From contig NZ_SNWW01000007.1 of assembly GCF_004362015.1 (NCBI RefSeq), positions 186,001 to 250,000 of the forward strand: a stretch of DNA of 64,000 nt, in the 5' to 3' direction. This document shows, in pieces, positions 16,411 through 26,176 of this stretch. This DNA comes from Flavobacterium chryseum (GTDB taxonomy: Bacteria; Bacteroidota; Bacteroidia; Flavobacteriales; Flavobacteriaceae). Each line of letters begins with the position of its first letter. The first letter of the stretch is position 1. The notes beneath the pieces were generated by a model. The model saw nothing but the letters and a program-made list of their open reading frames with translations, did not search any database and had not been told where the DNA came from. A program made the position numbers and the translations under genes.

Positions 16411-19400
16411 TTAAAAATTAATGTTTAAGCCCAATAAATAAGTTCTTGGGACAGGATAGAATCCGTAATCGATTCCTCCTCCAATTGGAGCTCCGTTTGA
16501 AGCACCCGGGTCAAAGCCTTTATATTTTGTAAAAGTGTAAAGATTATTTACGCCTGCATAAAGTCTTAATTTTGTTATTCCTGCTTTTTGGGATATATTT
16601 TGATTAAGTGTGTATCCTAATTGCACATTTTGAATTCTGACATACGATGCATCTTCAACAAAATAATTTGAAAAAACATTATTTGTCGTTGCTCCTGTTG
16701 TTACTCTTGGCGTTGTTGTAGAAGTTCCTTCTCCTGTCCATCGGTCTAAAACATAATCAATACGGTTTGCATCTGAAAGTGTTCTTTCGTAGTTACGCAC
16801 CATATCATTTCCAACTGAAGCAAATGTGAAAACGGCAAAGTCCAGGTTTTTATAATTTAACTGAACATTGAATCCCATTGTAGCATCCGGAATTGGATCT
16901 CCAATATTGGTTTTGTCTTTTGTATCAATTGTACCGTCGCCGTTTACATCTACGTAACGAATATCGCCAGGCGCGGCATTTGCTCCTAATGCTAATTGAG
17001 AAGGATGTGCATCTATTTCTGCCTGATTCTGGAAAATTCCATCTGTTTTATATCCGTAAAAATAACCAAGAGGTTTTCCAATTTCCATACGTGCCGGCGC
17101 AGGCTGACCTACTCCAAATGCTCCGCCTTCAATAAAACCTGTACCATTATTTACTTCTAATACTTCATTTTTAAGGAAAGTAACATTGTAACCGATACTC
17201 ATATTAAAAGAATCTGAAAATTTTTCTTTGTAATCTATAGCGAATTCAAAACCAGAATTTCTAACTGTACCGGCATTTAACGTTGGCGCACTAGCACCCG
17301 GAGCTCCTGTACCGTTAATTCCTGAAACAGGAATATTCGGAATCAATAAATCTTTTCTGGTATCTATAAAGTAATCTGCTACTAAGAATATTTTGTCGTT
17401 TAATAATTTTATATCTAAACCAACATCAAATTTTTTGGCTTGTTCCCATTTCAAATCCGGATTTGGTATTTGTCCGTTTGCTGTTCCGTTTACCAAAGCG
17501 CCATCAAAAACATAAGTCGCTTCACCATTTAAAAGTCCTAAATAACCGTTATTCGGAATTTGATCGTTACCTAAACTACCGTAACTTCCTCTTAATTTCA
17601 GGAAGTTTATGAATTTTGGCTCACCAAAGAAACTCTCGTCTGAAATTACCCATCCTGCTGTAAGAGAAGGAAAATAACCTACTTTGTTTTCCGGGCCAAA
17701 TTTGGTTGAAGAATCACGTCTTATTATGGCAGACAGCAAATATTTACCTTTAAAATCGTACTGTAATCTTCCAAAATAAGAAAGTCTTCTTTGGTCATAT
17801 ACATAAGAACTATTATTTAAAGTTTCAGATAAGCCTTTGGTTAAAGAAATATCTGCGAATTCCCAGGAATTATTAGGCACATCAAAACCTGTTGCATAAA
17901 GCCCATTGCCGTATTCTTTAAAAATAGTTGTACCCACAGTACCAACAATATTATGTGCGTCAGCAATTTTTGCCGTATACGTTCCAAAAAGGTCAAATGA
18001 ATAATTGTTATCATTTACGGCACCTTGTGTCACTGAACTTCTTTGTACATCGAAAACTTTTCCGCCATAACTAATTTGTTTGGCAAATGTTTTTGATTCG
18101 CTGTTTGATGTATTAAAACCTATTGAACTTGATAAAACAAATCCTTTGAAGATTTTATAATCTAAACCGAAGTTTCCGTTTAGCTTTTTATAATTATAAC
18201 TGTTATACGTATTTGCAATTTGTGCCAACGGATTAATAATTTCTGTTCCCAATCCTGTTGTACTTGGTACTAAAGTAAAATCGCCGTTTGCATCGTACGG
18301 ATTTAATGTTGCCGGAACGTTTAAGGCATTGAATAAAACAGAACCTAATCCATTTTCGTTTAATGTATTTCTGGTAAAATACGTGTAAATAACGTTTGTT
18401 TTCAATTTGATTTTATCGCTTAAATCTACTCCTAAACCAAGTCTGGCGGTATTTCTCAGGAAACCTGATTTGTCTCCTCCAACAATTCCTTCCTGATCTA
18501 AATGTGAACCACTTATAGAGTAGGTAATTTTTTCTGATCCTCCGGAAATCGTTAAGTCATTGCTTATAATTGGAACTCCTTTTTTAAAGACTTCATCCTG
18601 CCAGTCAGTTCCTTTTCCTAAAGTACTTACATTTGGATAAGGAAGCGCTTTTCCGCCATTTGAATAACTTTCATTTAATAAAAGTGCATATTCTGTAGCG
18701 TTTAGCGTTGGCAATTTTCTTGATGTTTCCTGAAATCCAGTATAACTATTAAAAGAAATTCTTGTTTTAGAATTCTTTTTACCCATTTTAGTTGTTACCA
18801 GAATAATTCCGTTTGCTCCAAGTACTCCATAAATAGCGGCCTGAGAATCTTTTAAAACCGTAATAGTTTCAATATCATTTGGGTTTAGCAAACTTAAATC
18901 GCCCACATAACCATCAATAATAGTAGCAGGTCTGTTTTCACCATTTGTAGCTATTCCACGAATGCGTATATCAAGTGGCGCTCCGGGAGCTCCGGATTGT
19001 GTGGTAACATTTACTCCTGAAATAGTTCCTTGTAAAGCCTGTTCAATTCTGGCTGGTTTTAATACATCAAGTGTCTTGTTGTCAAGAACACCAACTGCTC
19101 CTGTTATTTCTCTTTTCTTTTGAGTACCATAACCAATCACTACAACTTCTTCCAGTGATCTGGTATCGTCGCTCATTTTTACAGTTACTTTAGAACCGGA
19201 AACAATAACTTCCTGAGTTCGGTAACCAATATAACTTACAACAATTGTGGTGCCGGTTGAAACACCTGAAAGTTTAAAAGATCCGTCGAAGTCTGTGGTT
19301 GTACCTTGAGACGAATTTTTAACTTTTACATTTACGCCAGGCAATGCTAAGCCCGATCCATCAAGTACATTTCCGGTTACATCAAAGGTCTGCGAAAACG

Positions 19401-19449
19401 CAAAAGATGTAAATAGTAACAATACCATTAATAATAATTTTGGTTTCAT
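16411..19449 (-). CDS. SusC/RagA-family TonB-dependent outer-membrane transporter
   Basis: A 1012-residue TonB-linked transporter. Layout: signal peptide (to about residue 19, AFSQ), carboxypeptidase-D-like regulatory domain (about 22-100), SusC box around EVVVIGYGTQKKREITGAV, TonB plug (about 110-225, IRIRGIATN and VLKDSQAAIYG) and a 22-strand barrel ending in the terminal Phe (LLGLNINF). It imports glycan fragments through the outer membrane using TonB energy, with the SusD partner 11 bp downstream. It is the first gene of the five-gene utilization operon. No N-terminal STN anti-sigma-contact domain is present, consistent with control by the linked propeller regulator. Confidence 0.97.
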   Translation of the reverse strand: MKPKLLLMVLLLFTSFAFSQTFDVTGNVLDGSGLALPGVNVKVKNSSQGTTTDFDGSFKLSGVSTGTTIVVSYIGYRTQEVIVSGSKVTVKMSDDTRSLEEVVVIGYGTQKKREITGAVGVLDNKTLDVLKPARIEQALQGTISGVNVTTQSGAPGAPLDIRIRGIATNGENRPATIIDGYVGDLSLLNPNDIETITVLKDSQAAIYGVLGANGIILVTTKMGKKNSKTRISFNSYTGFQETSRKLPTLNATEYALLLNESYSNGGKALPYPNVSTLGKGTDWQDEVFKKGVPIISNDLTISGGSEKITYSISGSHLDQEGIVGGDKSGFLRNTARLGLGVDLSDKIKLKTNVIYTYFTRNTLNENGLGSVLFNALNVPATLNPYDANGDFTLVPSTTGLGTEIINPLAQIANTYNSYNYKKLNGNFGLDYKIFKGFVLSSSIGFNTSNSESKTFAKQISYGGKVFDVQRSSVTQGAVNDNNYSFDLFGTYTAKIADAHNIVGTVGTTIFKEYGNGLYATGFDVPNNSWEFADISLTKGLSETLNNSSYVYDQRRLSYFGRLQYDFKGKYLLSAIIRRDSSTKFGPENKVGYFPSLTAGWVISDESFFGEPKFINFLKLRGSYGSLGNDQIPNNGYLGLLNGEATYVFDGALVNGTANGQIPNPDLKWEQAKKFDVGLDIKLLNDKIFLVADYFIDTRKDLLIPNIPVSGINGTGAPGASAPTLNAGTVRNSGFEFAIDYKEKFSDSFNMSIGYNVTFLKNEVLEVNNGTGFIEGGAFGVGQPAPARMEIGKPLGYFYGYKTDGIFQNQAEIDAHPSQLALGANAAPGDIRYVDVNGDGTIDTKDKTNIGDPIPDATMGFNVQLNYKNLDFAVFTFASVGNDMVRNYERTLSDANRIDYVLDRWTGEGTSTTTPRVTTGATTNNVFSNYFVEDASYVRIQNVQLGYTLNQNISQKAGITKLRLYAGVNNLYTFTKYKGFDPGASNGAPIGGGIDYGFYPVPRTYLLGLNINF

Positions 19450-19689
19450 AATTAGTTAGTTTTTTATTGAGATAAATTTATCCTATCCTATTAAGAATAC
19501 TTTAAAATTAACCACAACAAAAAACATACATCTCAAAAAAATAGACAAAAAATTAAGATATGGCAAAATAACACATGATTTAGCTGTAAAATCAGAATGT
19601 TAATTTCGTTAACAAATAAGTGTAAAAATCACAACAAAAGGTTAATGTTGTGGTAATGTATAGTTGCTTTTGAAGGATTTTCTGACTTC
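19450..19689. promoter_or_regulatory. Putative control region of the PUL operon
   Basis: The 240 bases between the regulator stop and the susC start have no open frame and must carry the leftward operon promoter and leader, unless the transcript starts upstream of the regulator. I do not see an exact TAnnTTTG on the minus strand. The stretch TGTGGTTAATTTTAAAG is the nearest feature of note, but I cannot support it as an operator. Confidence 0.35.
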
Positions 19690-22491
19690 CTATACAGCTA
19701 GGATATATTCAACTAAACCGATTTCGTGCTGTAAATCCATTTTTTTACGCAAACGATATCTTTTAATTTCAACGCTTCGAACGGAAATATTAAATAATGG
19801 AGCAATTTCTTTGGATGAAAGGTTCAAACGCAGATAAGCACAAAGGCGCAAATCATTTGGAGTTAATAACGGATGAAGTTGTTTTATTCTTTTTAGGAAA
19901 TCTTTATCAGCACTATCAAAAGCTTCTTTAAAAACTTTCCAGGAATCTTCTTCCGTAATATTATCATTGATAGTTCTAATAACCGATTTAATATTCTTGT
20001 TATCATCCTGAGATGTTTTCTTCAAATCTTCTTTTATAAAAGCCAGAAGTTCATTCTTACTATTCAAACTCATTGTCGAAACAGCCAATTCTCTATTCTT
20101 ATTATCAACATCCTGAGAGAGTTGTTCGTTTCTTAATTTCATTAATTGCTGCTCGTTTTCAAGTTCTTTGATCTCTAGTAAAAGATTATTTTCTTCAATT
20201 AATTTCTCTTTTTGTTTGTGATAAAAATTTCGATAAGCCTTGTTGATGAAGTAACCAATAATAATTAGCAGTAATAAATAAATAAAAACAGCCAGATTAG
20301 TTAAATACCAGGGTTTTAAAACTACAAAAGTATAAGTTGCTGTATTTTGTAATAACGTATTGGCATATTTTGCCCGAACTTTAAAAGTATATTTGCCCGG
20401 CGATAAATTCTTAAAGTTGACAGAAGATTTAGTACTCCACTCGCTCCAGTCATTTTGAAATCCTTCTAATAAATATTGATATTCTGAATTGATGTATTTA
20501 TTATATTCGGGAACAGTGTAATTTAATGTAATGTTGTTTTCATTCGATCTAAAACTTCCTTCTTCTTTTAAAAGGACATTATTTAAAGTCTCATTTTGTT
20601 TGTTTATTGAAATTTCTGTTAGGGAAACGGCATAGTTTTTAAAACTTAAATCGTCGATATTAAGCGTGTAATAACCATCTGTAGTACCAATTAAATAAGT
20701 TGATTTTGAAATTTGAGTAATATTTTCAAAACCCAACATCGAGTTTGTTAAAGAGGACGGAATCGGAATTATATTTTGTTTTAACTGATTGCTTAATTTA
20801 CTGGCAGAGAAATAATGAATGTAATTTTTAGAAAACAACCAGATTTTATTGGACTTATCAACAATTAATTTTCCCGAAGTATATTCATCTTTTTCGAAAA
20901 TCGAGCTTAACAATTTATCTTTCTCAAATTGTTTTGTTTTAGAATTCAACTTAAAAATCCCACCTTTATAGGCGTAATAAATGGCATTATTAAATTTAAC
21001 CAAACTCGCATTTTTACCTTTATTAGGAGCAGAATACGTATAAAATTCTTTTGTTTTTAAAAGTGAATTATCCAATTGCAATCTAAAGATGCCTTTGTAT
21101 TCATGGCTGACATACACTTCTAAATTTGGAGTGATTTCGAAATAGCGCGAAGAATAACTAAAACCATCAATTTTATTTCTGAATTTCCATTGATTGTTTA
21201 CTTTCTCTAAAACCGAAATTCCATAGTAATTTCCCTGAAGCAAAATGTTTTTATTATTGGGAGAGGGTTCAAACTTCCAGGTTCCAGAACCTGAAAAAAT
21301 GCTTTTTGCAGCCGTATTATCAATAATAAAAGTTCCTGAATCATGACCGCAAAAAAGTGTATTGTCATAACTGTATAAAGACCAAACCTGCCCTTTTGTT
21401 CCGCTTATAAACTGAAAATCGCCGTTGCTCTGGTATTTTTTACAAAATAAACCCTGGTTGGTTCCCACATACAACATTCCGTTAAAGGCAATTGATGCAT
21501 ACACCGTCCCTAAAACACCTGTATCATCTGTAAAACTATGCACCGGCGTTTGCAGATTAATACAGTTAATTCCGTTATCAAGACCGACCCAAACATTTTG
21601 GTCTCTATCTTCAAACAAGGACAAAGCCGTATTGTTACTTAAACCTTTGCTTTGCGAAATATGATAATTGAGTTTTCCTGAATTCGATAAAATAAAAATT
21701 CCGTTAGAAACCGTTCCCAATGCATAACTTCCGTCCTGAAGTCTTTGGCTGCTGTACACAAAACTCGCTTTTATTTGCGCATCAACTTCTGTCGAAAAAG
21801 GTGTTAAAGCTGTTCCTGTAAGTTTATAAAATCCGTCTAATTGTGTCTGAATCAATAAACCATCGTCTATCGTAAAAACATTGACAATCGTAAACTTTTT
21901 CAGGATTGGATTATCAGAAATCAATTTTCCCTTTCCGCCTTCAATTTCAAAAAGACCTTCATTTATCGTTTGATAATAAATAGAATTTTTAGTGCTAAAC
22001 GATTTTACAACCCCATTTTTTGGCGAGATAATTTTAAAACTTTTCGTTTTTGTATCATAGATAAAAATTCGGTTCAAAGACTGAAATAATATCCACTGAT
22101 CGTATTTTAAAATGTTCCAAAACTGTTCATCATCCAGAATTTTATTCTTAATCGTATCACTTAGCGAGGTGTATTTTAATTTTCCATTGGCTTGTCTTGT
22201 CCAGTAACCAAAGTTCATATAACAACCGGTGTAAACCTTATTATCGATCACTTTTACAGATCGCATAATCGTTTCATTAGGCGTTGGATAAAGCTCCCAA
22301 TTGGTTCCGTTATATTCTAAAAGCCCTTCATTATTAGCAAAATACAAATAGTTTTGTTCGTCCTGCGAAATCATCCAACTCTGATTTCCGGCGCCATAAA
22401 CAGTCGACGGATATTTTACAATTGGCGGTAATTCCTGTGAAAACAGGATAAAACCCATTAAAAAGCAAAGTATAGAAAGGTTAGTTTTCAA
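19690..22491 (-). CDS. One-component sensor-regulator: periplasmic beta-propeller, Y_Y_Y domain, TM, LuxR-type HTH
   Basis: A 933-residue membrane-spanning transcription regulator. A signal peptide (MKTNLSILCFLMGFILFSQ) leads into two-component-regulator-type propeller repeats (for example SLFEDRDQNVWVGLDNGINCI) over about 600 residues, then a Y_Y_Y domain (YQYLLEGFQNDWSEWS, SPGKYTFKVRAKY). One transmembrane helix follows (about LAVFIYLLLLIIIGYFI), then a coiled coil and a C-terminal helix-turn-helix (LTPNDLRLCAYLRLNLSSKEIA). There is no kinase or receiver domain, so the signal goes directly from periplasmic glycan to DNA binding. It sits immediately upstream of susC and most likely controls that operon. 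Confidence 0.92.
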   Translation of the reverse strand: MKTNLSILCFLMGFILFSQELPPIVKYPSTVYGAGNQSWMISQDEQNYLYFANNEGLLEYNGTNWELYPTPNETIMRSVKVIDNKVYTGCYMNFGYWTRQANGKLKYTSLSDTIKNKILDDEQFWNILKYDQWILFQSLNRIFIYDTKTKSFKIISPKNGVVKSFSTKNSIYYQTINEGLFEIEGGKGKLISDNPILKKFTIVNVFTIDDGLLIQTQLDGFYKLTGTALTPFSTEVDAQIKASFVYSSQRLQDGSYALGTVSNGIFILSNSGKLNYHISQSKGLSNNTALSLFEDRDQNVWVGLDNGINCINLQTPVHSFTDDTGVLGTVYASIAFNGMLYVGTNQGLFCKKYQSNGDFQFISGTKGQVWSLYSYDNTLFCGHDSGTFIIDNTAAKSIFSGSGTWKFEPSPNNKNILLQGNYYGISVLEKVNNQWKFRNKIDGFSYSSRYFEITPNLEVYVSHEYKGIFRLQLDNSLLKTKEFYTYSAPNKGKNASLVKFNNAIYYAYKGGIFKLNSKTKQFEKDKLLSSIFEKDEYTSGKLIVDKSNKIWLFSKNYIHYFSASKLSNQLKQNIIPIPSSLTNSMLGFENITQISKSTYLIGTTDGYYTLNIDDLSFKNYAVSLTEISINKQNETLNNVLLKEEGSFRSNENNITLNYTVPEYNKYINSEYQYLLEGFQNDWSEWSTKSSVNFKNLSPGKYTFKVRAKYANTLLQNTATYTFVVLKPWYLTNLAVFIYLLLLIIIGYFINKAYRNFYHKQKEKLIEENNLLLEIKELENEQQLMKLRNEQLSQDVDNKNRELAVSTMSLNSKNELLAFIKEDLKKTSQDDNKNIKSVIRTINDNITEEDSWKVFKEAFDSADKDFLKRIKQLHPLLTPNDLRLCAYLRLNLSSKEIAPLFNISVRSVEIKRYRLRKKMDLQHEIGLVEYILAV

Positions 22492-22661
22492 TTTGGCGGT
22501 GGTTATTAATTTATTACAAAAACAGTTCTAAAATAGCTTATTTTATGTTGAAACAGAACGTTTTTAATAAAAAAATCATCAATACAAAAAACATGGCAAT
22601 TCTGGAAGAATTAGTTAAAATTTGGAACAATGTCCTTAACAAAACTCAATTCAAAATTGAT

Positions 22662-22669
22662 TACTTTTG
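22662..22669 (+). promoter_or_regulatory. -7 promoter element (TACTTTTG) for uvrA
   Basis: It matches TAnnTTTG, ending 17 nt before the ATG at 22687. It lies downstream of the alternative ATG at 22630, so it argues for the shorter protein. Confidence 0.5.
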
Positions 22670-22686
22670 TAGAAATTGACTTTTTT

Positions 22687-25485
22687 ATGCAAATTGATCT
22701 TTCTACACTCGATCCAAAACATAATATTATAATTAAAGGAGCACAGGTACATAATTTAAAAAATGTAGATGTTGCCATTCCAAGAAACAAACTTGTTGTA
22801 ATTACAGGACTCTCAGGATCAGGTAAATCGAGTTTGGCATTTGATACTTTATATGCCGAAGGACAACGCCGTTATGTAGAGAGTTTATCATCATACGCAC
22901 GTCAGTTTTTGGGACGTTTAGACAAACCAAAAGTAGAATATATAAAAGGAATTGCGCCCGCGATTGCAATTGAGCAAAAAGTAAATACTACCAATGCTCG
23001 TTCTACTGTGGGTACTTCAACAGAAATTTACGATTACGTTAAACTTTTATACGCCAGAATTGGCCGCACGTACTCACCAATTTCCGGGCTTGAAGTCAAA
23101 AAAAATACAGTTACCGATGTTGTTACGGATGTAAAAAACTTTGAATTAGACAGCAAATGGATGTTGCTTTCGCCTATTCATCTTGAAGAAGGAAGACAAC
23201 TTGAAGACAAACTAAAAGTATTATTACAACAAGGTTTTGCGCGTATTTTGGTCGATAACGAAACCGTTCGTTTGGATGATTTTACGCCGACAGATCTTCA
23301 TAAATTAGATAATAAAGATATTTTACTAATCATTGACAGAATTGTTGTTAAAGAGGAAGAAGAATTTTATAACCGACTTGCCGATGCTGTACAAACTGCT
23401 TTTTTTGAAGGAAAAGGAATTTGTTATCTGCAGGAAGTAGGTTCTGATAAAAGACTTACGTATTCGAATAATTTTGAATTAGATGGTATTACGTTTTTAG
23501 AACCTAATGTTCATTTATTCAGTTTCAACAATCCGTACGGCGCTTGCCCGGTTTGTGAAGGTTACGGAAATATTATTGGTATTGATGCTGATTTAGTTGT
23601 TCCGAATACTTCATTATCGGTTTTTGAAAGCGCTATTTATCCCTGGAGAGGCGATAGCATGAGCTGGTACAAAGACGAATTGATAAAACATGCCTACAAA
23701 TTCGATTTCCCAATTCATAAACCTTATTTCGAACTTTCAGAAGATCAAAAAGATTTAGTCTGGAAAGGAAATCAGTATTTTCAAGGTTTGAATGGTTTCT
23801 TTAAAGAACTGGAAGAAAAAAATTATAAGATTCAAAATCGTGTAATGTTATCACGTTACCGCGGAAAAACAAAATGTTACGCTTGTCGCGGAAAACGTTT
23901 ACGCGAAGAAGCCTCTTATGTAAAGATAAACGGAAAAACAGTTTCTGAATTAGTCGATTTACCGATTAAACATTTGGTCACTTTTTTCAAAAACATCGAT
24001 TTGAATGTATACGAACAACAAATCGCAAAACGTTTGATGGTCGAAATCAATAACCGTTTGTCATTTTTGACAGAAGTTGGTTTAGATTATCTAACATTAA
24101 ACAGAAATTCTTCGACACTTTCGGGTGGGGAATCGCAGCGTATAAACCTTGCCACTTCGCTTGGAAGCAGTTTGGTTGGTTCGATGTATATTTTAGATGA
24201 GCCAAGTATTGGTTTGCATCCTAAAGATTCTGAACGATTGATTAAAGTTTTGCTTTCGCTTCGTGATTTAGGTAATACCGTAATTGTGGTTGAACACGAC
24301 GAAGATATTATGAAAGCGGCCGATATGATTATCGATATTGGTCCCGAAGCCGGAACTTTTGGAGGACATTTGGTTGCACAGGGAACTTATAATGAAATTT
24401 TAAAATCAGAATCTCTTACAGCGAAATACCTGAACGGAGATCTTGAAATTTCTGTTCCGAAGAAAAGACGAAAATTCAAAAATCATATTGAGATTATTGG
24501 CGCAAGAGAAAATAACTTAAAAAATATTAATGTTACTTTTCCATTAGATGTTTTAACCGTAATTACCGGTGTTTCAGGAAGTGGAAAAAGTACGTTGATT
24601 AAAAAGATTTTGTTTCCGGCAATGCAGAAAAAGCTGGAAAATGCGGCAGAAAAAGCAGGTCAGTTTAGCGAAATAAACGGCTCGTTTTCGCAAATCAAAC
24701 ATATTGAATATGTAGATCAGAACCCGATTGGTAGAAGTTCACGATCAAATCCTGTAACTTACATTAAAGCTTATGATGATATCCGTGAATTATATGCTAA
24801 AGAAAAATTATCAAAAATAAGAGGGTATCAGGCAAAGCATTTCTCTTTTAATGTTGATGGAGGCCGTTGCGAAACTTGTAAAGGAGAAGGCTCGATAAAC
24901 GTTGAGATGGTCTTTATGGCCGATGTTTCATTACCATGTGAAACCTGCGGAGGAAAACGTTTTAAAAAAGAAATTTTAGAAATTACTTTTGATGATAAGA
25001 ACATCAACGATATTCTAACCATGACTATCGATGATGCCATTGCTTTTTTTGATAAAAACAAACAGGCTAAAATTACTCAAAAATTACAGCCGCTTCAGGA
25101 TGTTGGTTTGGGTTATGTGCAATTGGGGCAGTCTTCTTCTACCCTTTCCGGTGGTGAAGCGCAACGTATTAAATTAGCATCGTTTTTAGTAAAAGGTGCC
25201 ACAAAAGATAAAGCACTTTTTGTATTTGATGAACCTACAACAGGTTTACACTTTCATGACATCAAAAAATTATTGGCTTCGTTTGATGCTTTAATTGAAA
25301 AAGGCCATTCGATAATTGTAATTGAGCATAATCTTGATCTTATAAAATGCGCCGACTGGATTCTTGATTTAGGTCCTGAAGGTGGTGAAAATGGCGGTTA
25401 TTTATTAGCTGCAGGAACTCCGGAAGATATTGTAAAAGTTAAAGAATCTGTTACAGGAATTTATTTGAAGGATAAACTTGTTTAG
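22687..25485 (+). CDS. uvrA: Excinuclease ABC subunit A
   Basis: A 932-residue UvrA from the ATG at 22687 (an ATG at 22630 would add 19 residues before the conserved IIIKGAQVHNLKN start). UvrA dimers scan DNA for bulky lesions and load UvrB in nucleotide excision repair. Two ABC ATPase halves are seen: Walker A GLSGSGKSS (41-49) and GVSGSGKST, signatures LSGGESQRINLA and LSGGEAQRIKLA, and Walker B ILDEPSIGLHP and VFDEPTTGLHF. The main zinc finger is Cys-x2-Cys-x19-Cys-x2-Cys (CETCKGEG to CETCGGKRF). Other cysteine pairs are CPVC and CYAC. It is transcribed alone; a terminator follows. Confidence 0.96.
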   Translation: MQIDLSTLDPKHNIIIKGAQVHNLKNVDVAIPRNKLVVITGLSGSGKSSLAFDTLYAEGQRRYVESLSSYARQFLGRLDKPKVEYIKGIAPAIAIEQKVNTTNARSTVGTSTEIYDYVKLLYARIGRTYSPISGLEVKKNTVTDVVTDVKNFELDSKWMLLSPIHLEEGRQLEDKLKVLLQQGFARILVDNETVRLDDFTPTDLHKLDNKDILLIIDRIVVKEEEEFYNRLADAVQTAFFEGKGICYLQEVGSDKRLTYSNNFELDGITFLEPNVHLFSFNNPYGACPVCEGYGNIIGIDADLVVPNTSLSVFESAIYPWRGDSMSWYKDELIKHAYKFDFPIHKPYFELSEDQKDLVWKGNQYFQGLNGFFKELEEKNYKIQNRVMLSRYRGKTKCYACRGKRLREEASYVKINGKTVSELVDLPIKHLVTFFKNIDLNVYEQQIAKRLMVEINNRLSFLTEVGLDYLTLNRNSSTLSGGESQRINLATSLGSSLVGSMYILDEPSIGLHPKDSERLIKVLLSLRDLGNTVIVVEHDEDIMKAADMIIDIGPEAGTFGGHLVAQGTYNEILKSESLTAKYLNGDLEISVPKKRRKFKNHIEIIGARENNLKNINVTFPLDVLTVITGVSGSGKSTLIKKILFPAMQKKLENAAEKAGQFSEINGSFSQIKHIEYVDQNPIGRSSRSNPVTYIKAYDDIRELYAKEKLSKIRGYQAKHFSFNVDGGRCETCKGEGSINVEMVFMADVSLPCETCGGKRFKKEILEITFDDKNINDILTMTIDDAIAFFDKNKQAKITQKLQPLQDVGLGYVQLGQSSSTLSGGEAQRIKLASFLVKGATKDKALFVFDEPTTGLHFHDIKKLLASFDALIEKGHSIIVIEHNLDLIKCADWILDLGPEGGENGGYLLAAGTPEDIVKVKESVTGIYLKDKLV

Positions 25486-25488
25486 GAA

Positions 25489-25530
25489 AGGTTCTGAGGT
25501 TCTGAGGTTCTGAGTTGCTAAGGTTTTTAA
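25489..25530. repeat. Tandem GGTTCTGA repeat
   Basis: Just after the uvrA stop there are three tandem copies of the 8-mer GGTTCTGA, followed by a decayed unit (GTTGCTAAGG). Similar decayed arrays lie at 53618-53700 and 55876-55915. Non-coding. Confidence 0.6.
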
Positions 25531-25574
25531 CGTAGCGTCTACATGAGGCTCTACGGTTCGTGTAAGTAATTTAA

Positions 25575-25610
25575 AAAGCCCTAAATTAAATATATTTAAT
25601 TTAGGGCTTT
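25575..25610. terminator. Bidirectional terminator between uvrA and the 100-residue gene
   Basis: A perfect 36-bp palindrome (18-bp arms, core AAAGCCCTAAATTAAATA) is flanked by A and T runs, between convergent genes. The innermost AT pairs will form the loop. Confidence 0.85.
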
Positions 25611-25633
25611 TTTCGTTTTCTAAGTGAAATTTT

Positions 25634-25936
25634 TTATGCTACCAAACATCTCTCCTCAAATGGCAAACCATCTTCGTCAATGGCTACCAATATTTTTTTC
25701 TGTTTAGAAGCTTCTAAAGTAAGATATAGCCATGCAAATGACCATAATCCTAAGGTTAGGCAAAAAATGGTAAAATTCAAACCATGATTCACTACCTTTC
25801 CTCCTTTTGAAAGAACTGCAAAAAGAAACTCATCGTTTCTTTCTTCAAGTGTAAATCCGTTATGAATTTTATTAGATATCATATTAGAGAACACTTGCAA
25901 ACTTTGTTCGTGGTTGAGGTGAATGTTTTTCATCAT
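25634..25936 (-). CDS. Small membrane protein of unknown function
   Basis: A 100-residue protein: a polar N-terminal half (FTLEERNDEFLFAVLSKGGK), one or two close hydrophobic helices (about FTIFCLTLGLWSFAWLYLTL) and a polar tail ending FEERCLVA. No signal peptide and no recognised family. The hydrophobic stretch suggests an inner-membrane anchor. It is monocistronic, convergent with uvrA, and preceded by 240 AT-rich non-coding bases. The first codons are Met-Met, so the start may be 25936 or 25933. Confidence 0.65.
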   Translation of the reverse strand: MMKNIHLNHEQSLQVFSNMISNKIHNGFTLEERNDEFLFAVLSKGGKVVNHGLNFTIFCLTLGLWSFAWLYLTLEASKQKKILVAIDEDGLPFEERCLVA

Positions 25937-26176
25937 AACTATTTAAAAAAATTTAACCCAAAATAGTACTACTCTATACTATTGTAATTTAATTTTTACT
26001 AAAGTGATTAGTCTTAGTAAACAGAAATTTTGCCACTTTATTATCTTTTATATAATAATGTTTATCTAATTTATCAAAGCAATGCTGAATTTCTAATATA
26101 AAGTTAATTTTAATATAATTAATTACAAAATAAATACCTGTTAAAGTTTAAAGTTTTTTAACTGTATATCAATTAC

